DNA of 64,000 nucleotides, taken from positions 1 to 64,000 of the forward strand of contig QMIT01000013.1 in the NCBI GenBank assembly GCA_024434115.1, read 5' to 3'. Source of the stretch: Chloroflexota bacterium (lineage in GTDB: Bacteria > Chloroflexota > Anaerolineae > Aggregatilineales > J027). This document shows positions 1-7,376 of this stretch, piece after piece. A program made the position numbers and the translations under genes. The first letter of the stretch is position 1. Each line of letters opens with the position of its first letter. The notes under the pieces were generated by a model, which saw nothing but the letters and a program-made list of their open reading frames with translations, was not told where the DNA came from and ran no database searches.

Positions 1-93
<93 letters not shown>

Positions 94-158
94 TCACACC
101 CAACCCCTTGTCTGTTCCTGCCTCCCTCCTCCACTCCCCCTCCAGCCCGTCTTTGCGT

Positions 159-743
159 TTAAAAATCAGAAATATTTTGAACTTCTCCTTGAACTGACAC
201 TTTGGCCCCTTCGCGCAACTCAAATCTGCTGCCTATTTCAAGAGCGATTTTGTACGCTAATTTTATATCTACTACCCCCTCCCAACCTGACTCTGCTGAT
301 GGTGTTTCTTCAGGTAACGTTATTTCACACACAAAATTTGTTTCATAAATGAAAAACTGAGGCCGAAACCCTGAGTAAAATGGTTTGGTTCGCCCACCCT
401 CACTTTCGGATAATACCTTTATACGGGCCAGACAGCGGTCATGTGCGCTGATCGTTTTAGGTTGAGCCAATACCCTTCCTGTCCCAAATGGGTCTAAATC
501 AACGCTTTCAATGAGTATCTTTATCTTGTCAGTGTGAAGACGTGATGGCTTACCACTGTAAAGATCAAACATGATGACCTTTGACAAGATAGGATAGTCG
601 CTAAAACCAACGATCTCAACTTCATCACCAATTTTTACCTTTCCTCTTAGAATTTGACCCTCAACCCAGAGACCACCTCTTTTATGTTTATTTGGGTGGG
701 TTTCCAAAATACTCATCAAAAACGGACTTTCAGCGTTACTCAC
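159..743 (-). CDS. GTPase-less EF-Tu-like protein (domains II and III only)
   Basis: The 194-residue protein matches the two C-terminal beta-barrels of elongation factor Tu without the N-terminal GTPase. Residues about 25-97 resemble domain II (GQILRGKVKIGDEVEIVGF, then GRVLAQP). Residues about 98-190 resemble domain III (SEGGRTKPFYSGFRPQFF, LREGAKV). No P-loop, NKXD or switch motif is present, and there is no room for one. The start is GTG at 743, two bases from the stop of the permease gene and preceded by GGGGAG five bases away. A later ATG (residue 10) is the alternative. It is the last gene of the peptide-importer operon. The gene looks more AT-rich than its neighbours. The fold is fairly sure; the function is unknown. 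It could bind EF-Tu ligands (tRNA, EF-Ts, antibiotics) or be a divergent barrel protein with an unrelated role. Confidence 0.72.
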   Translation of the reverse strand: MSNAESPFLMSILETHPNKHKRGGLWVEGQILRGKVKIGDEVEIVGFSDYPILSKVIMFDLYSGKPSRLHTDKIKILIESVDLDPFGTGRVLAQPKTISAHDRCLARIKVLSESEGGRTKPFYSGFRPQFFIYETNFVCEITLPEETPSAESGWEGVVDIKLAYKIALEIGSRFELREGAKVSVQGEVQNISDF

Positions 744-745
744 TT

Positions 746-1720
746 TTATCTCCCCAGTCGTACACGCGGGTTCAGAAAAGCATAGGTCAAATCAGCCAGA
801 AAATTTGCCAGCAAGATGACGGCGACTGTAATCATCACAATGGCCTGAATGATAGGCAGGTCACGATTTTCGACAGCGAAAATCAACAAACTGCCAAGCC
901 CCTTATAATTAAATACCGACTCGACCACGACCAGCCCGCTAATCAACCAACCGAGACTAATCGCAATGACGGTCACGGTGGGGGAGAGCGCATTACGCAA
1001 GACATGGCGTACAATGACGATGGGGTAGGGGAGTCCTTTGAGTTCGGCGGTACGGACGTAATCGCGCTTGAGTTCTTCGATCACACCTGCTCGCGTCAGA
1101 CGTGTTACATAAGCCAAAAGAACAAATGTCGCGGCCATGGCAGGCAGAGTGAGATAGGGCAAGGATTCAGTAAACGACATTTCCGGCTTGAATCCAGAGG
1201 CACTTCCGCGCAATTCAAACGGCAACCAATCCCAGTTTTTGGCCCATTTAAAGGCGACGGTGTTAATCAAAAAGATACCCGTGACAAATTCGGGCAGGCT
1301 AACCACTCCCAAAGTCAAAATTGAAATCAACCCGTCCACCCAATTCCCTTCATTCAACGCCGCTAAGATGCCCAGCACCAGGGAAATGGGAATCGCAATT
1401 AGCAGAGTCAAGATGGCAAGCCGACCTGAATTCTCGAGCCGCTGACGCACATCGGGATAAATGGGAGTATTCGTAGTAAAAGAGTCCCCCCAATCACCCC
1501 GCACCAAATTTGTGATCCAATTGAAATATTGCACAGGCAGGGGTTTATCCAGACCCAAGTCTTGACGTACCTGCTCAACGGCTTCCGGCGGTGCATCGCG
1601 TCCAGCCTTGATGCGTGCTACATCGCCGGGCAAAACGCGGGTCAACAAAAAAATCAAGATGGAAGTAAAGGCCAGTGTAATTAGAAAAAAGAACAGGCGT
1701 CGAAGTACAAACATCAACAT
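746..1720 (-). CDS. Peptide/nickel-type ABC transporter permease, DppB family
   Basis: A 324-residue inner-membrane permease with the DppB/OppB pattern. An N-terminal helix (residues about 5-28) is followed by the family stretch LTRVLPGD, then an extracytoplasmic segment and about five further helices. The cytoplasmic coupling loop AELKGLPYPIVIVRHVLRNA lies near residues 225-245. It would pair with the DppC-type gene at 4288-5181 and the fused ATPase upstream to import oligopeptides or related solutes. The start ATG at 1720 has GGAGG seven bases ahead. It overlaps the ATPase stop (TGATG arrangement), which indicates translational coupling. The stop codon sits inside the ribosome binding site of the next gene. 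The substrate cannot be read from the sequence. Confidence 0.93.
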   Translation of the reverse strand: MLMFVLRRLFFFLITLAFTSILIFLLTRVLPGDVARIKAGRDAPPEAVEQVRQDLGLDKPLPVQYFNWITNLVRGDWGDSFTTNTPIYPDVRQRLENSGRLAILTLLIAIPISLVLGILAALNEGNWVDGLISILTLGVVSLPEFVTGIFLINTVAFKWAKNWDWLPFELRGSASGFKPEMSFTESLPYLTLPAMAATFVLLAYVTRLTRAGVIEELKRDYVRTAELKGLPYPIVIVRHVLRNALSPTVTVIAISLGWLISGLVVVESVFNYKGLGSLLIFAVENRDLPIIQAIVMITVAVILLANFLADLTYAFLNPRVRLGR

Positions 1721-3810
1721 GATGAGTCCTCCTCAGCTTGGGGCAGGGGGGCGGATTGCTGCAATAGGATTAGTTCATCTATGGTGCGGTGACAACGGAT
1801 ATAATGCCCGTCGCCATCGTCTTGCCATGGCGGGACTTCTTGTTCACAAATCGCGCCGAGTTTGCGGGGGCAGCGCGTATGAAAGCGGCAACCCGTAGGC
1901 AAATTGCGTGGACTAGGAATGTCATTACTTAGCCGAATATGCTGGGTTTGGTGGTTGGGGTCAGGAACCGGAATGGCCGAAACGAGCGCCTCAGTATAGG
2001 GATGATAGGGCGGGGCGAACAGATCATGCCCATAACCGACCTCAAAAATCTGACCTAAATACAACACAATCAAATAATCCGCCAAATAGCCAACTACCGC
2101 TAAATTATGCGATATAAAAAGGTAGGAGGTGTCGTTTTCGGCTTGGAGACGGGCCAAAAGATTGAGAACGGCGGCTTGAACGGATACGTCCAGTGCTGAA
2201 ATAGGTTCATCGCAGACAATTAATTCGGGGATGGAAGCAAAGGCACGTGCAATAGCGACACGCTGACGTTCGCCCCCACTAAGCATGGCGGGGAAACGAT
2301 TGACATAGCTCTCGTCCAAATTGACCGCCACTAGCAGTCGTCGGACTTCTTTTTCGGCCTCGTGGCGGCTGCGTTTTGCTAGTTTCATGAGCGGACGGCG
2401 GATGGCTTGCCCGATGGTCAAGTAGGGGTTTAATGAGTCTTGTGGGTTCTGGAACACCATCTGTATCTGGCGTAGGGCATCCCGACTGCGCTGACGAACG
2501 GTATTTCCAATGGGCTTTCCGTTTAATTCAATCGTGCCATCGGTGCGGCTGATTAGGCCAACAATCATGCGGGCAAGGGTGGTTTTGCCGCTGCCACTTT
2601 CACCCACAAGGCCCAGCGTGCGGCCTTTTTGAATGCCTAAGTTAACATCATCCACTGCCTTGACAGTAGTGGGGGGCTTGCCTTGCAGAAAATCCAGCAG
2701 GCCACGCGGCACGTCGAAATGTTTGGTCAGGTTTTCTACTGCCAGAAGTTGCTCCCGTTCAAGATGTTCGCTAACTTCGAGGCCACTTTGGAAGGCCTGC
2801 TCAACCACTAATTCACCAGATGCAATTTCTTGCCAACGGTGACAGCGTACTTTGTGTCTATTAGCCGCCTGTTCTAACGGTGGATGCTCGACAAAACACT
2901 TCTCTAATGCAACCGGGCAGCGAGGGGCAAATTGACAGCCGCGTTCACGCTGTTGCAGAGATGGAGGACGACCCGGAATGGTACGAAGGGCTGCTTGCTG
3001 TTTGGTTTGGCCCAAGCGAGGCACGCAGGCGATTAAGCCAATCGTATAGGGATGCAGCGGGCGGGCATAGAGGTCTTGGACAGACGCATCCTCGACGATT
3101 TCTCCGGCATACATGACCGCTACCCGTTGACAAAGTTGGGCGACAACCCCTAAATCATGCGTGACATAAATCGCTCCGGCCTGTGTGGTCTGGATTAATT
3201 CACGCACAATATCGAGCATGGTGGCTTCAGTCGTGACGTCAAGGCTGGTGGTGGGTTCATCCAACATCAAGATTTGTGGAGTTGCACTGAAGGCCATCGC
3301 CAAAACGACGCGCTGCTGCATTCCGCCACTGAGTTCATGTGGATAGCGATGGCTGACCTCTTTGGCATCCGCAAGGTGTACTCGTTCGAGCATAGAAATG
3401 GCTTTTTCATGGGCTTGTCGCCGACTGATGCCGTCTCGAATGCGAATGGTTTCGGCCACTTGTTCACCCACTCGAATCGAAGGATTCAGCGCCACAAATG
3501 GATTTTGGGGAAGCATGTGCATCCGGTTGGCCCAGAGGGTTTTCATTTGGCGGCGCGGCTTACGGACAATATCTTCTCCGTCTAGCAGAATTTGACCGTC
3601 ATTGATTTTGCCGTCTTTGCCTAAATACCGAATGATGGCTTTAATCGCGGTGCTTTTGCCTGAGCCGGATTCGCCTACTATTCCATAGATTTGACCGGGA
3701 TAGACGTTGATTTCGAAGTCTCGAATAGCTTCGTACCAACTGCGATTGGCGCGATAGCTGACGTGTAAATTTTGTACTTCTAGGACTGGCGTATCAAGTT
3801 GATTCGTCAA
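1714..3810 (-). CDS. Fused dual ATP-binding protein of peptide ABC importer (DppD-DppF fusion)
   Basis: Two complete ABC ATPase domains lie in one chain of about 698 residues. Each has a Walker A (GESGSGKST, GESGSGKTT), a signature (LSGGMQQRV, LSGGERQRV) and a Walker B (LMLDEPT, IVCDEPI). Each is followed by the C-terminal oligopeptide-transporter extension with its cysteine cluster (CQFAPRCP...RCHR; CRFHTRCP...RCHR). The reading frame is open to an ATG at 3897, but that would add 29 non-conserved residues inside the GNAT gene. TTG at 3810, just before TNQLDTPVLEV, is preferred and overlaps the GNAT stop by 17 bases. Fused DppD-DppF proteins are common in several phyla. The protein powers the DppB/DppC permeases of this operon. 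It may also serve the ATPase-less importer at 45623-49064. Confidence 0.92.
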   Translation of the reverse strand: MTNQLDTPVLEVQNLHVSYRANRSWYEAIRDFEINVYPGQIYGIVGESGSGKSTAIKAIIRYLGKDGKINDGQILLDGEDIVRKPRRQMKTLWANRMHMLPQNPFVALNPSIRVGEQVAETIRIRDGISRRQAHEKAISMLERVHLADAKEVSHRYPHELSGGMQQRVVLAMAFSATPQILMLDEPTTSLDVTTEATMLDIVRELIQTTQAGAIYVTHDLGVVAQLCQRVAVMYAGEIVEDASVQDLYARPLHPYTIGLIACVPRLGQTKQQAALRTIPGRPPSLQQRERGCQFAPRCPVALEKCFVEHPPLEQAANRHKVRCHRWQEIASGELVVEQAFQSGLEVSEHLEREQLLAVENLTKHFDVPRGLLDFLQGKPPTTVKAVDDVNLGIQKGRTLGLVGESGSGKTTLARMIVGLISRTDGTIELNGKPIGNTVRQRSRDALRQIQMVFQNPQDSLNPYLTIGQAIRRPLMKLAKRSRHEAEKEVRRLLVAVNLDESYVNRFPAMLSGGERQRVAIARAFASIPELIVCDEPISALDVSVQAAVLNLLARLQAENDTSYLFISHNLAVVGYLADYLIVLYLGQIFEVGYGHDLFAPPYHPYTEALVSAIPVPDPNHQTQHIRLSNDIPSPRNLPTGCRFHTRCPRKLGAICEQEVPPWQDDGDGHYIRCHRTIDELILLQQSAPLPQAEEDSSC

Positions 3811-4282
3811 GGAAAATTTCCATCCGTTGGACAAATGGTGTGAAGCCAAGATTGTGATAGAACTCGATGGCGACGGTGTTAAAGTGCCAGACATCAAGGG
3901 TAATGCGCTGAATGCCGTGCTGGGTGGCTAAATTATAGACGGCCTGCATGAGGGCTTTGCCGTAACCCTTACCACGTGCATCTGGGTTGACCGAAATCTG
4001 ATCAATATGGAGAAAGGTATCGGCACGGGTATAGGGATTTATGGGGCGATTGATCTGTTTCACGAAAACGTAGCCCACCGCTGTGCCCCCCTCTTCGACA
4101 ATGAAAAAATAATTGTCGGGTTGGGGCAGGAGATCGGTATAAAATTTGATTAAGTCCTCGGTGATTTCGGCGGGCCGAAAGGTGCGGGGGCGGGCTTCCA
4201 CATGCAGCTGCTGAACATGGGTACTCAATTCGGCAAGTAAATGGGCATCATCTGGAGTGGCTTGGCGGATTATCATAATCAA
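3794..4282 (-). CDS. GNAT-family N-acetyltransferase
   Basis: The 162-residue protein has a GNAT fold. The acetyl-CoA pyrophosphate loop is visible as VNPDARGKGYGKALM (R/Q-X-X-G-X-G/A pattern) near residues 99-113. It is followed by the beta-bulge region ITLDVWHFNTVAIEFYHNLGF, typical of motif A/B. It uses acetyl-CoA to acetylate an amine on a small molecule or protein; the acceptor is unknown. It sits five bases after dppC and overlaps the ATPase gene, so it is an integral part of the importer operon. A role in modifying the imported compound is possible but is inference. The first residues MIMII allow two ATG starts six bases apart. Confidence 0.88.
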   Translation of the reverse strand: MIMIIRQATPDDAHLLAELSTHVQQLHVEARPRTFRPAEITEDLIKFYTDLLPQPDNYFFIVEEGGTAVGYVFVKQINRPINPYTRADTFLHIDQISVNPDARGKGYGKALMQAVYNLATQHGIQRITLDVWHFNTVAIEFYHNLGFTPFVQRMEIFLDEST

Positions 4283-4287
4283 CCTTC

Positions 4288-5181
4288 CTAGCTGTTGCGC
4301 TGAACAAGTTTACGGATGCCGTCCGACATCAGGTTGACCGCGATAACCAAGACGACAATCGCACCTGCTGGATATTCTAACATCCAAGGGGCGATGCTGT
4401 ACCAAGTACGCGCATCACTCACCATTAAGCCCCAATTGGGAGTAGGGGGGTGGGCGCCGATACCTAAAAATCCCAGCGATGCGACCAAAAAGATGCCATA
4501 GGAAAAACGCAGCGACGCCTCGACGACCAATGCTGGGATGACGGAAGGCAGGATTTCACGAAACAAAATATAAAAACGGGATTCGCCCCGTAGTTGAGCC
4601 GCTTCCACAAAGCCGCGTGTTTTGATTTCGAGTACATTACTTCGCACCACACGGGCCACGATGGGAGCATATACTATAATGAGAACCAAAAAGAGGCTGT
4701 TTTCGGCGTCCCCCAGTGAACCCAACAGAACAAGCGCCAATAACAGGGCAGGCATGGCGAGAAAGCTATCCAGCAACCGAGCGATGATTTCATCTACGAG
4801 GCCACCTTCATAGCCGATAATTAGACCAATGGTCGTGCCGATTAAGACGGCTAAGAGTGTTCCAAGCCCCGCTAATCGAAAGACCTCCTGTGTACCCAAA
4901 ATCACGCGGCTATAGACGTCTTGACCCAGATTATCTGTGCCAAAGGGGTGGTCACAACCGTCACGGAAGGGATTGAGGACGGCGAGACCACAGTCGGGAG
5001 GCTGCCGGGCATCAAAATCTTGATTGTCGAACTCGTAGGGAGCGATTTGGGAACCAAAGATTGCCAGTATTAAGAACCCCAAAAAGACTAACGTTCCGAT
5101 TAGTGGAAAAGGCCCTGAGATAAGCCCCCGCACGGAGCGCATGATCTGGGTGGGCAGTTGACTCACATTGGTCGCAGTCAA
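4288..5181 (-). CDS. Peptide/nickel-type ABC transporter permease, DppC family
   Basis: A 297-residue membrane protein of the DppC/OppC family. An N-terminal helix (about 26-45) precedes the family hallmark HPFGTDNLGQDVYSRV (near residues 78-93). About five more helices follow, with the EAA coupling loop EAAQLRGESRFYILFREILP near 190-210. It forms the translocation pore with the DppB protein of the same operon. The reading frame begins at TTG (5181) with an AGGT element six bases upstream. GTG six codons in and ATG at residue 14 are alternatives. A hairpin lies between this gene and the binding-protein gene upstream. Confidence 0.92.
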   Translation of the reverse strand: MTATNVSQLPTQIMRSVRGLISGPFPLIGTLVFLGFLILAIFGSQIAPYEFDNQDFDARQPPDCGLAVLNPFRDGCDHPFGTDNLGQDVYSRVILGTQEVFRLAGLGTLLAVLIGTTIGLIIGYEGGLVDEIIARLLDSFLAMPALLLALVLLGSLGDAENSLFLVLIIVYAPIVARVVRSNVLEIKTRGFVEAAQLRGESRFYILFREILPSVIPALVVEASLRFSYGIFLVASLGFLGIGAHPPTPNWGLMVSDARTWYSIAPWMLEYPAGAIVVLVIAVNLMSDGIRKLVQRNS

Positions 5182-5225
5182 ATTTTACCTGCCAGTTTAA
5201 TGTAACATAAGAAAATTAAGAGAAA

Positions 5226-5253
5226 ATGGGACAGGCAGATACACCTGCCCCAT
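5226..5253 (-). terminator. Intra-operon hairpin with T-rich tail (attenuator-like)
   Basis: Arms 5226-5235 and 5244-5253 pair with nine base pairs and one mismatch around an eight-base loop. Read on the minus strand the stem is followed by TTTTCTCTTAATTTTC. It lies seven bases after the stop of the binding-protein gene and before dppC. This is the usual place for a partial terminator or RNA-stabilising stem that lets the binding protein be made in excess over the permease. The assignment is by position and shape only. Confidence 0.6.
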
Positions 5254-5259
5254 GAAGTG

Positions 5260-6867
5260 TTAGCCGACAGTTGCGAAACGCAAATCCATGCGACCGGGGA
5301 AGGGGTGGGGGGTAATGCCCTCAACCGATTCACTGGTCGCCGTAAGGCTGGCAAAGAAGTAGGGGATAATGAGTGGGCCACGTTCGATGAGCACTGCTTG
5401 AATTCGACGATAGGCCTCTATCCGCTCTTCTTGGTCAAGGGAAGAACCTGCCAAATCAATCAGGGCGTCGAGTTCCACATCTGAAAACTTAGCTTCATTC
5501 CAAACCGCGCCGGTCTTGAGCGCAACATCCAGATAGAACTGTGGAGTGGGGCGTGATCCCCAAGGCGTAATGCCCAAATCGGCTTCGAGCCAGCTATCTG
5601 GGCCGTCTGCATAATAAACGGCTTCTTCACGCGGGTTCAATTCCACGCGAATCCCTGCATCCTGCCACTGGGAGCGCAAGATTTCAGCCAACTGTTGACG
5701 ATTGGGGGCGGTCGGGAAATAGAAGGGTAAATCGAGGCCGTCCGGATAACCCGCTGCGGTTAACAAGTCGCGTGCTGCTTGTGGATCGCGTGCAGGAACA
5801 CTAAGATCAGGGTCAAAATACATGCCGTAGAGTGGGCCAATCGGGGTATCTTTCCCCTCTGCACCATATCCGAGTGTCACCTTATCAAAAATCTCAGCGC
5901 GGTCAGTGGCAAGTTTAAAGGCCTGCCATACACGCGGATCCGTGCCCACGCCCCGGTCAAAACGCAGACGCGCCGCATCATAGCCGTTGGTGGCGATGTC
6001 GTAGGTCTTGTATGACCCCTCAGATTGCAGCGCAAGGAAAGTCTCGTTTGCCATGCGTGGCAGAATTTCAACAGATTCGTCGCGGAGGGCGTTGACACGA
6101 GCATCTTCATCGCTAAAGAAGATGAACTCAAGATTGGCAACCCCCGGCGCACCCGCCAGCCAATAATTGGGATTCGCTTCAAAGGTTGCGCGGTCTTCTT
6201 GGCGATATTCCACCAATTTGAAAGCCCCCGTCCCATTAAAATCGGCGGTGGGGTCTTCTGTACCGTCCTTGATAATCAGGGTGCGGTTATCCGACAGGCT
6301 GTAGAGAAAATCTGGGCTAGTTTTGTTGAGACGGAAGGTCACAGTGGTTGGATCGACGGCCACAATTTCATCCACTACTGTAAACAGATCAACCGCGCTG
6401 GAAATGTTCGGGTCTTTGAGTCGGTTGAAGGTATAGACCACATCCGCCGACGAAAAAGGACTGCCGTCGTGGAAAGTCGCACCCTCAACCAATGTCAGCG
6501 TGTATTCCAACCCATCTTCACTGACCGTCCAGCTTTCCGCCAGTCGAGGCATGAGTTCAGCCTTGTCATTGGTATCAATTAGGTAATCATAGACAGCGTT
6601 CAAGAAGGCGATTTCACTGTCGGCGGAGGCTTTGGCTGGATCAAGGGTAACAGGGGCGGGCCACGCTACACGCAAAGTGCCGCTGGCTTGACGCCGTAAC
6701 AAACCATTCCGGGAAGGTTTCTGCCATACGCTTGATATACGATTGTTGAACGGGAGGGGCAGGGCGGTGGCAGCTAGGGTAAAACCACTGACGCGGAGAA
6801 AATCGCGGCGGGAAAGCCCAGATTGAGTGATCGAAACACGATGCTTTTTATTATGTTTCTTAAACAT
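5260..6867 (-). CDS. Tat-exported family 5 solute-binding protein of peptide-type ABC importer
   Basis: A 535-residue extracellular binding protein of the DppA/OppA class (SBP family 5). The N-terminus has a twin-arginine signal: basic stretch, then LSRRDFLRVSG, then a hydrophobic core ending near residue 42. Family features include VTLDPAKASADSEI, AESWTVSEDGLEYTLTL, ATFHDGSPFSSADVVYTF and a C-terminal PYFFASLTATSES. Export by the Tat route suggests folding or cofactor loading before export. The start ATG at 6867 has AAGGGA seven bases upstream. It is the first gene of the operon that continues to 159. The ligand is unknown; peptides, nickel complexes and glycosides are all handled by this family. 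Confidence 0.93.
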   Translation of the reverse strand: MFKKHNKKHRVSITQSGLSRRDFLRVSGFTLAATALPLPFNNRISSVWQKPSRNGLLRRQASGTLRVAWPAPVTLDPAKASADSEIAFLNAVYDYLIDTNDKAELMPRLAESWTVSEDGLEYTLTLVEGATFHDGSPFSSADVVYTFNRLKDPNISSAVDLFTVVDEIVAVDPTTVTFRLNKTSPDFLYSLSDNRTLIIKDGTEDPTADFNGTGAFKLVEYRQEDRATFEANPNYWLAGAPGVANLEFIFFSDEDARVNALRDESVEILPRMANETFLALQSEGSYKTYDIATNGYDAARLRFDRGVGTDPRVWQAFKLATDRAEIFDKVTLGYGAEGKDTPIGPLYGMYFDPDLSVPARDPQAARDLLTAAGYPDGLDLPFYFPTAPNRQQLAEILRSQWQDAGIRVELNPREEAVYYADGPDSWLEADLGITPWGSRPTPQFYLDVALKTGAVWNEAKFSDVELDALIDLAGSSLDQEERIEAYRRIQAVLIERGPLIIPYFFASLTATSESVEGITPHPFPGRMDLRFATVG

Positions 6868-6901
6868 GCGAATCCCTTTCTTGGAATCTGATGGGTATGG
6901 C

Positions 6902-6925
6902 CTAATCTACTAGGATGTAGATTAG
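6902..6925. promoter_or_regulatory. Perfect 9-bp hairpin/palindrome upstream of the peptide importer operon
   Basis: CTAATCTAC (6902-6910) and GTAGATTAG (6917-6925) are exact inverse complements around the loop TAGGAT. The element lies 35 bases upstream of the binding-protein start at 6867. There is no T-run on either strand, so it is not a typical terminator. It could be an operator for a dimeric regulator or a stem in the 5' leader of the operon. Confidence 0.5.
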
Positions 6926-7169
6926 TCTTGTGGCCTTGCGGAAACGTTACAGTATTTACCACTGAATATTTGGAAGGGTTGCTTGCCTATTGAATCTCTC
7001 ACCTTCCCAACCCGACGTGAGGATTGTAACTATCTTGCGTGCAGAATAAAAATTTACAAAATTCGGAATTCTACAAAGGGATATTTGAAACATGTGTTCT
7101 GCTCTATTTAAAGCCATTTCAATTGAATTGTTAGAAAATTCTATACATGACAAAACAAAAACTTAACAT

Positions 7170-7198
7170 TTGACATTGCTTAACAAGTCGCCTAAAAC
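7170..7198 (+). promoter_or_regulatory. Sigma-70-type promoter for the giant surface-protein gene
   Basis: A perfect -35 box TTGACA (7170-7175) is followed by a 17-base spacer and TAAAAC (7193-7198, four of six matches to TATAAT). Transcription would start near 7205, leaving a leader of about 170 bases before the ATG at 7377. Confidence 0.6.
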
Positions 7199-7210
7199 AA
7201 TTCTAAAACA

Positions 7211-7354
7211 GCGAATCGTTCAATTCGCGTTTATAATGAAGATTGGATGAGAGTCTAATTAATTCTTGGGCGAAGAATCGTTAATAGTTCGATTCTTATT
7301 CATTGTTTTCTGCTTCGCTCTAGGATATTTCATCGGCAGATCGCCATACGGCGA
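7211..7354 (+). promoter_or_regulatory. Structured 5' leader with three short hairpins
   Basis: Three perfect stems follow each other: GCGAAT 7211-7216 with ATTCGC 7223-7228; AAGAATCG 7273-7280 with CGATTCTT 7290-7297; TCGCC 7341-7345 with GGCGA 7350-7354. They lie between the predicted transcription start and the ribosome binding site GGAG at 7364-7367. They do not match a riboswitch class I recognise. They may affect stability or translation of the 12-kb message. Confidence 0.4.
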
Positions 7355-7376
7355 ATAACCATCGGAGAAAGCACTT

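Larger units (their letters stand above)
6868..7376. other. 509-base AT-rich divergent intergenic region
   Basis: This is the only gene-free stretch above 300 bases. It separates the minus-strand importer operon from the giant plus-strand surface-protein gene. No convincing coding frame or tRNA is seen. It contains a perfect hairpin at 6902-6925, a sigma-70-type promoter at 7170-7198, and three short hairpins in the transcribed leader between 7211 and 7354. The remainder is AT-rich without a recognisable feature. Confidence 0.8.

Noticed and set aside
692..1324. Open frame of about 210 codons on plus over the DppB gene
   Set aside because: It is antisense to a well-conserved permease, has Gln/Asn/His-rich non-protein-like composition and no ribosome site.
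3811..3897. N-terminal extension of the fused ABC ATPase to 3897
   Set aside because: It overlaps the GNAT gene by over 100 bases and is low-complexity Ser/Pro sequence before the conserved domain start.
5779..6582. Open frames on plus over the first binding-protein gene
   Set aside because: They overlap a clear family 5 binding protein with a Tat signal and have no ribosome sites.
6868..7376. tRNA or riboswitch in the long intergenic region
   Set aside because: No cloverleaf or T-loop GTTCRA context fits, and the stems match no riboswitch class I know.
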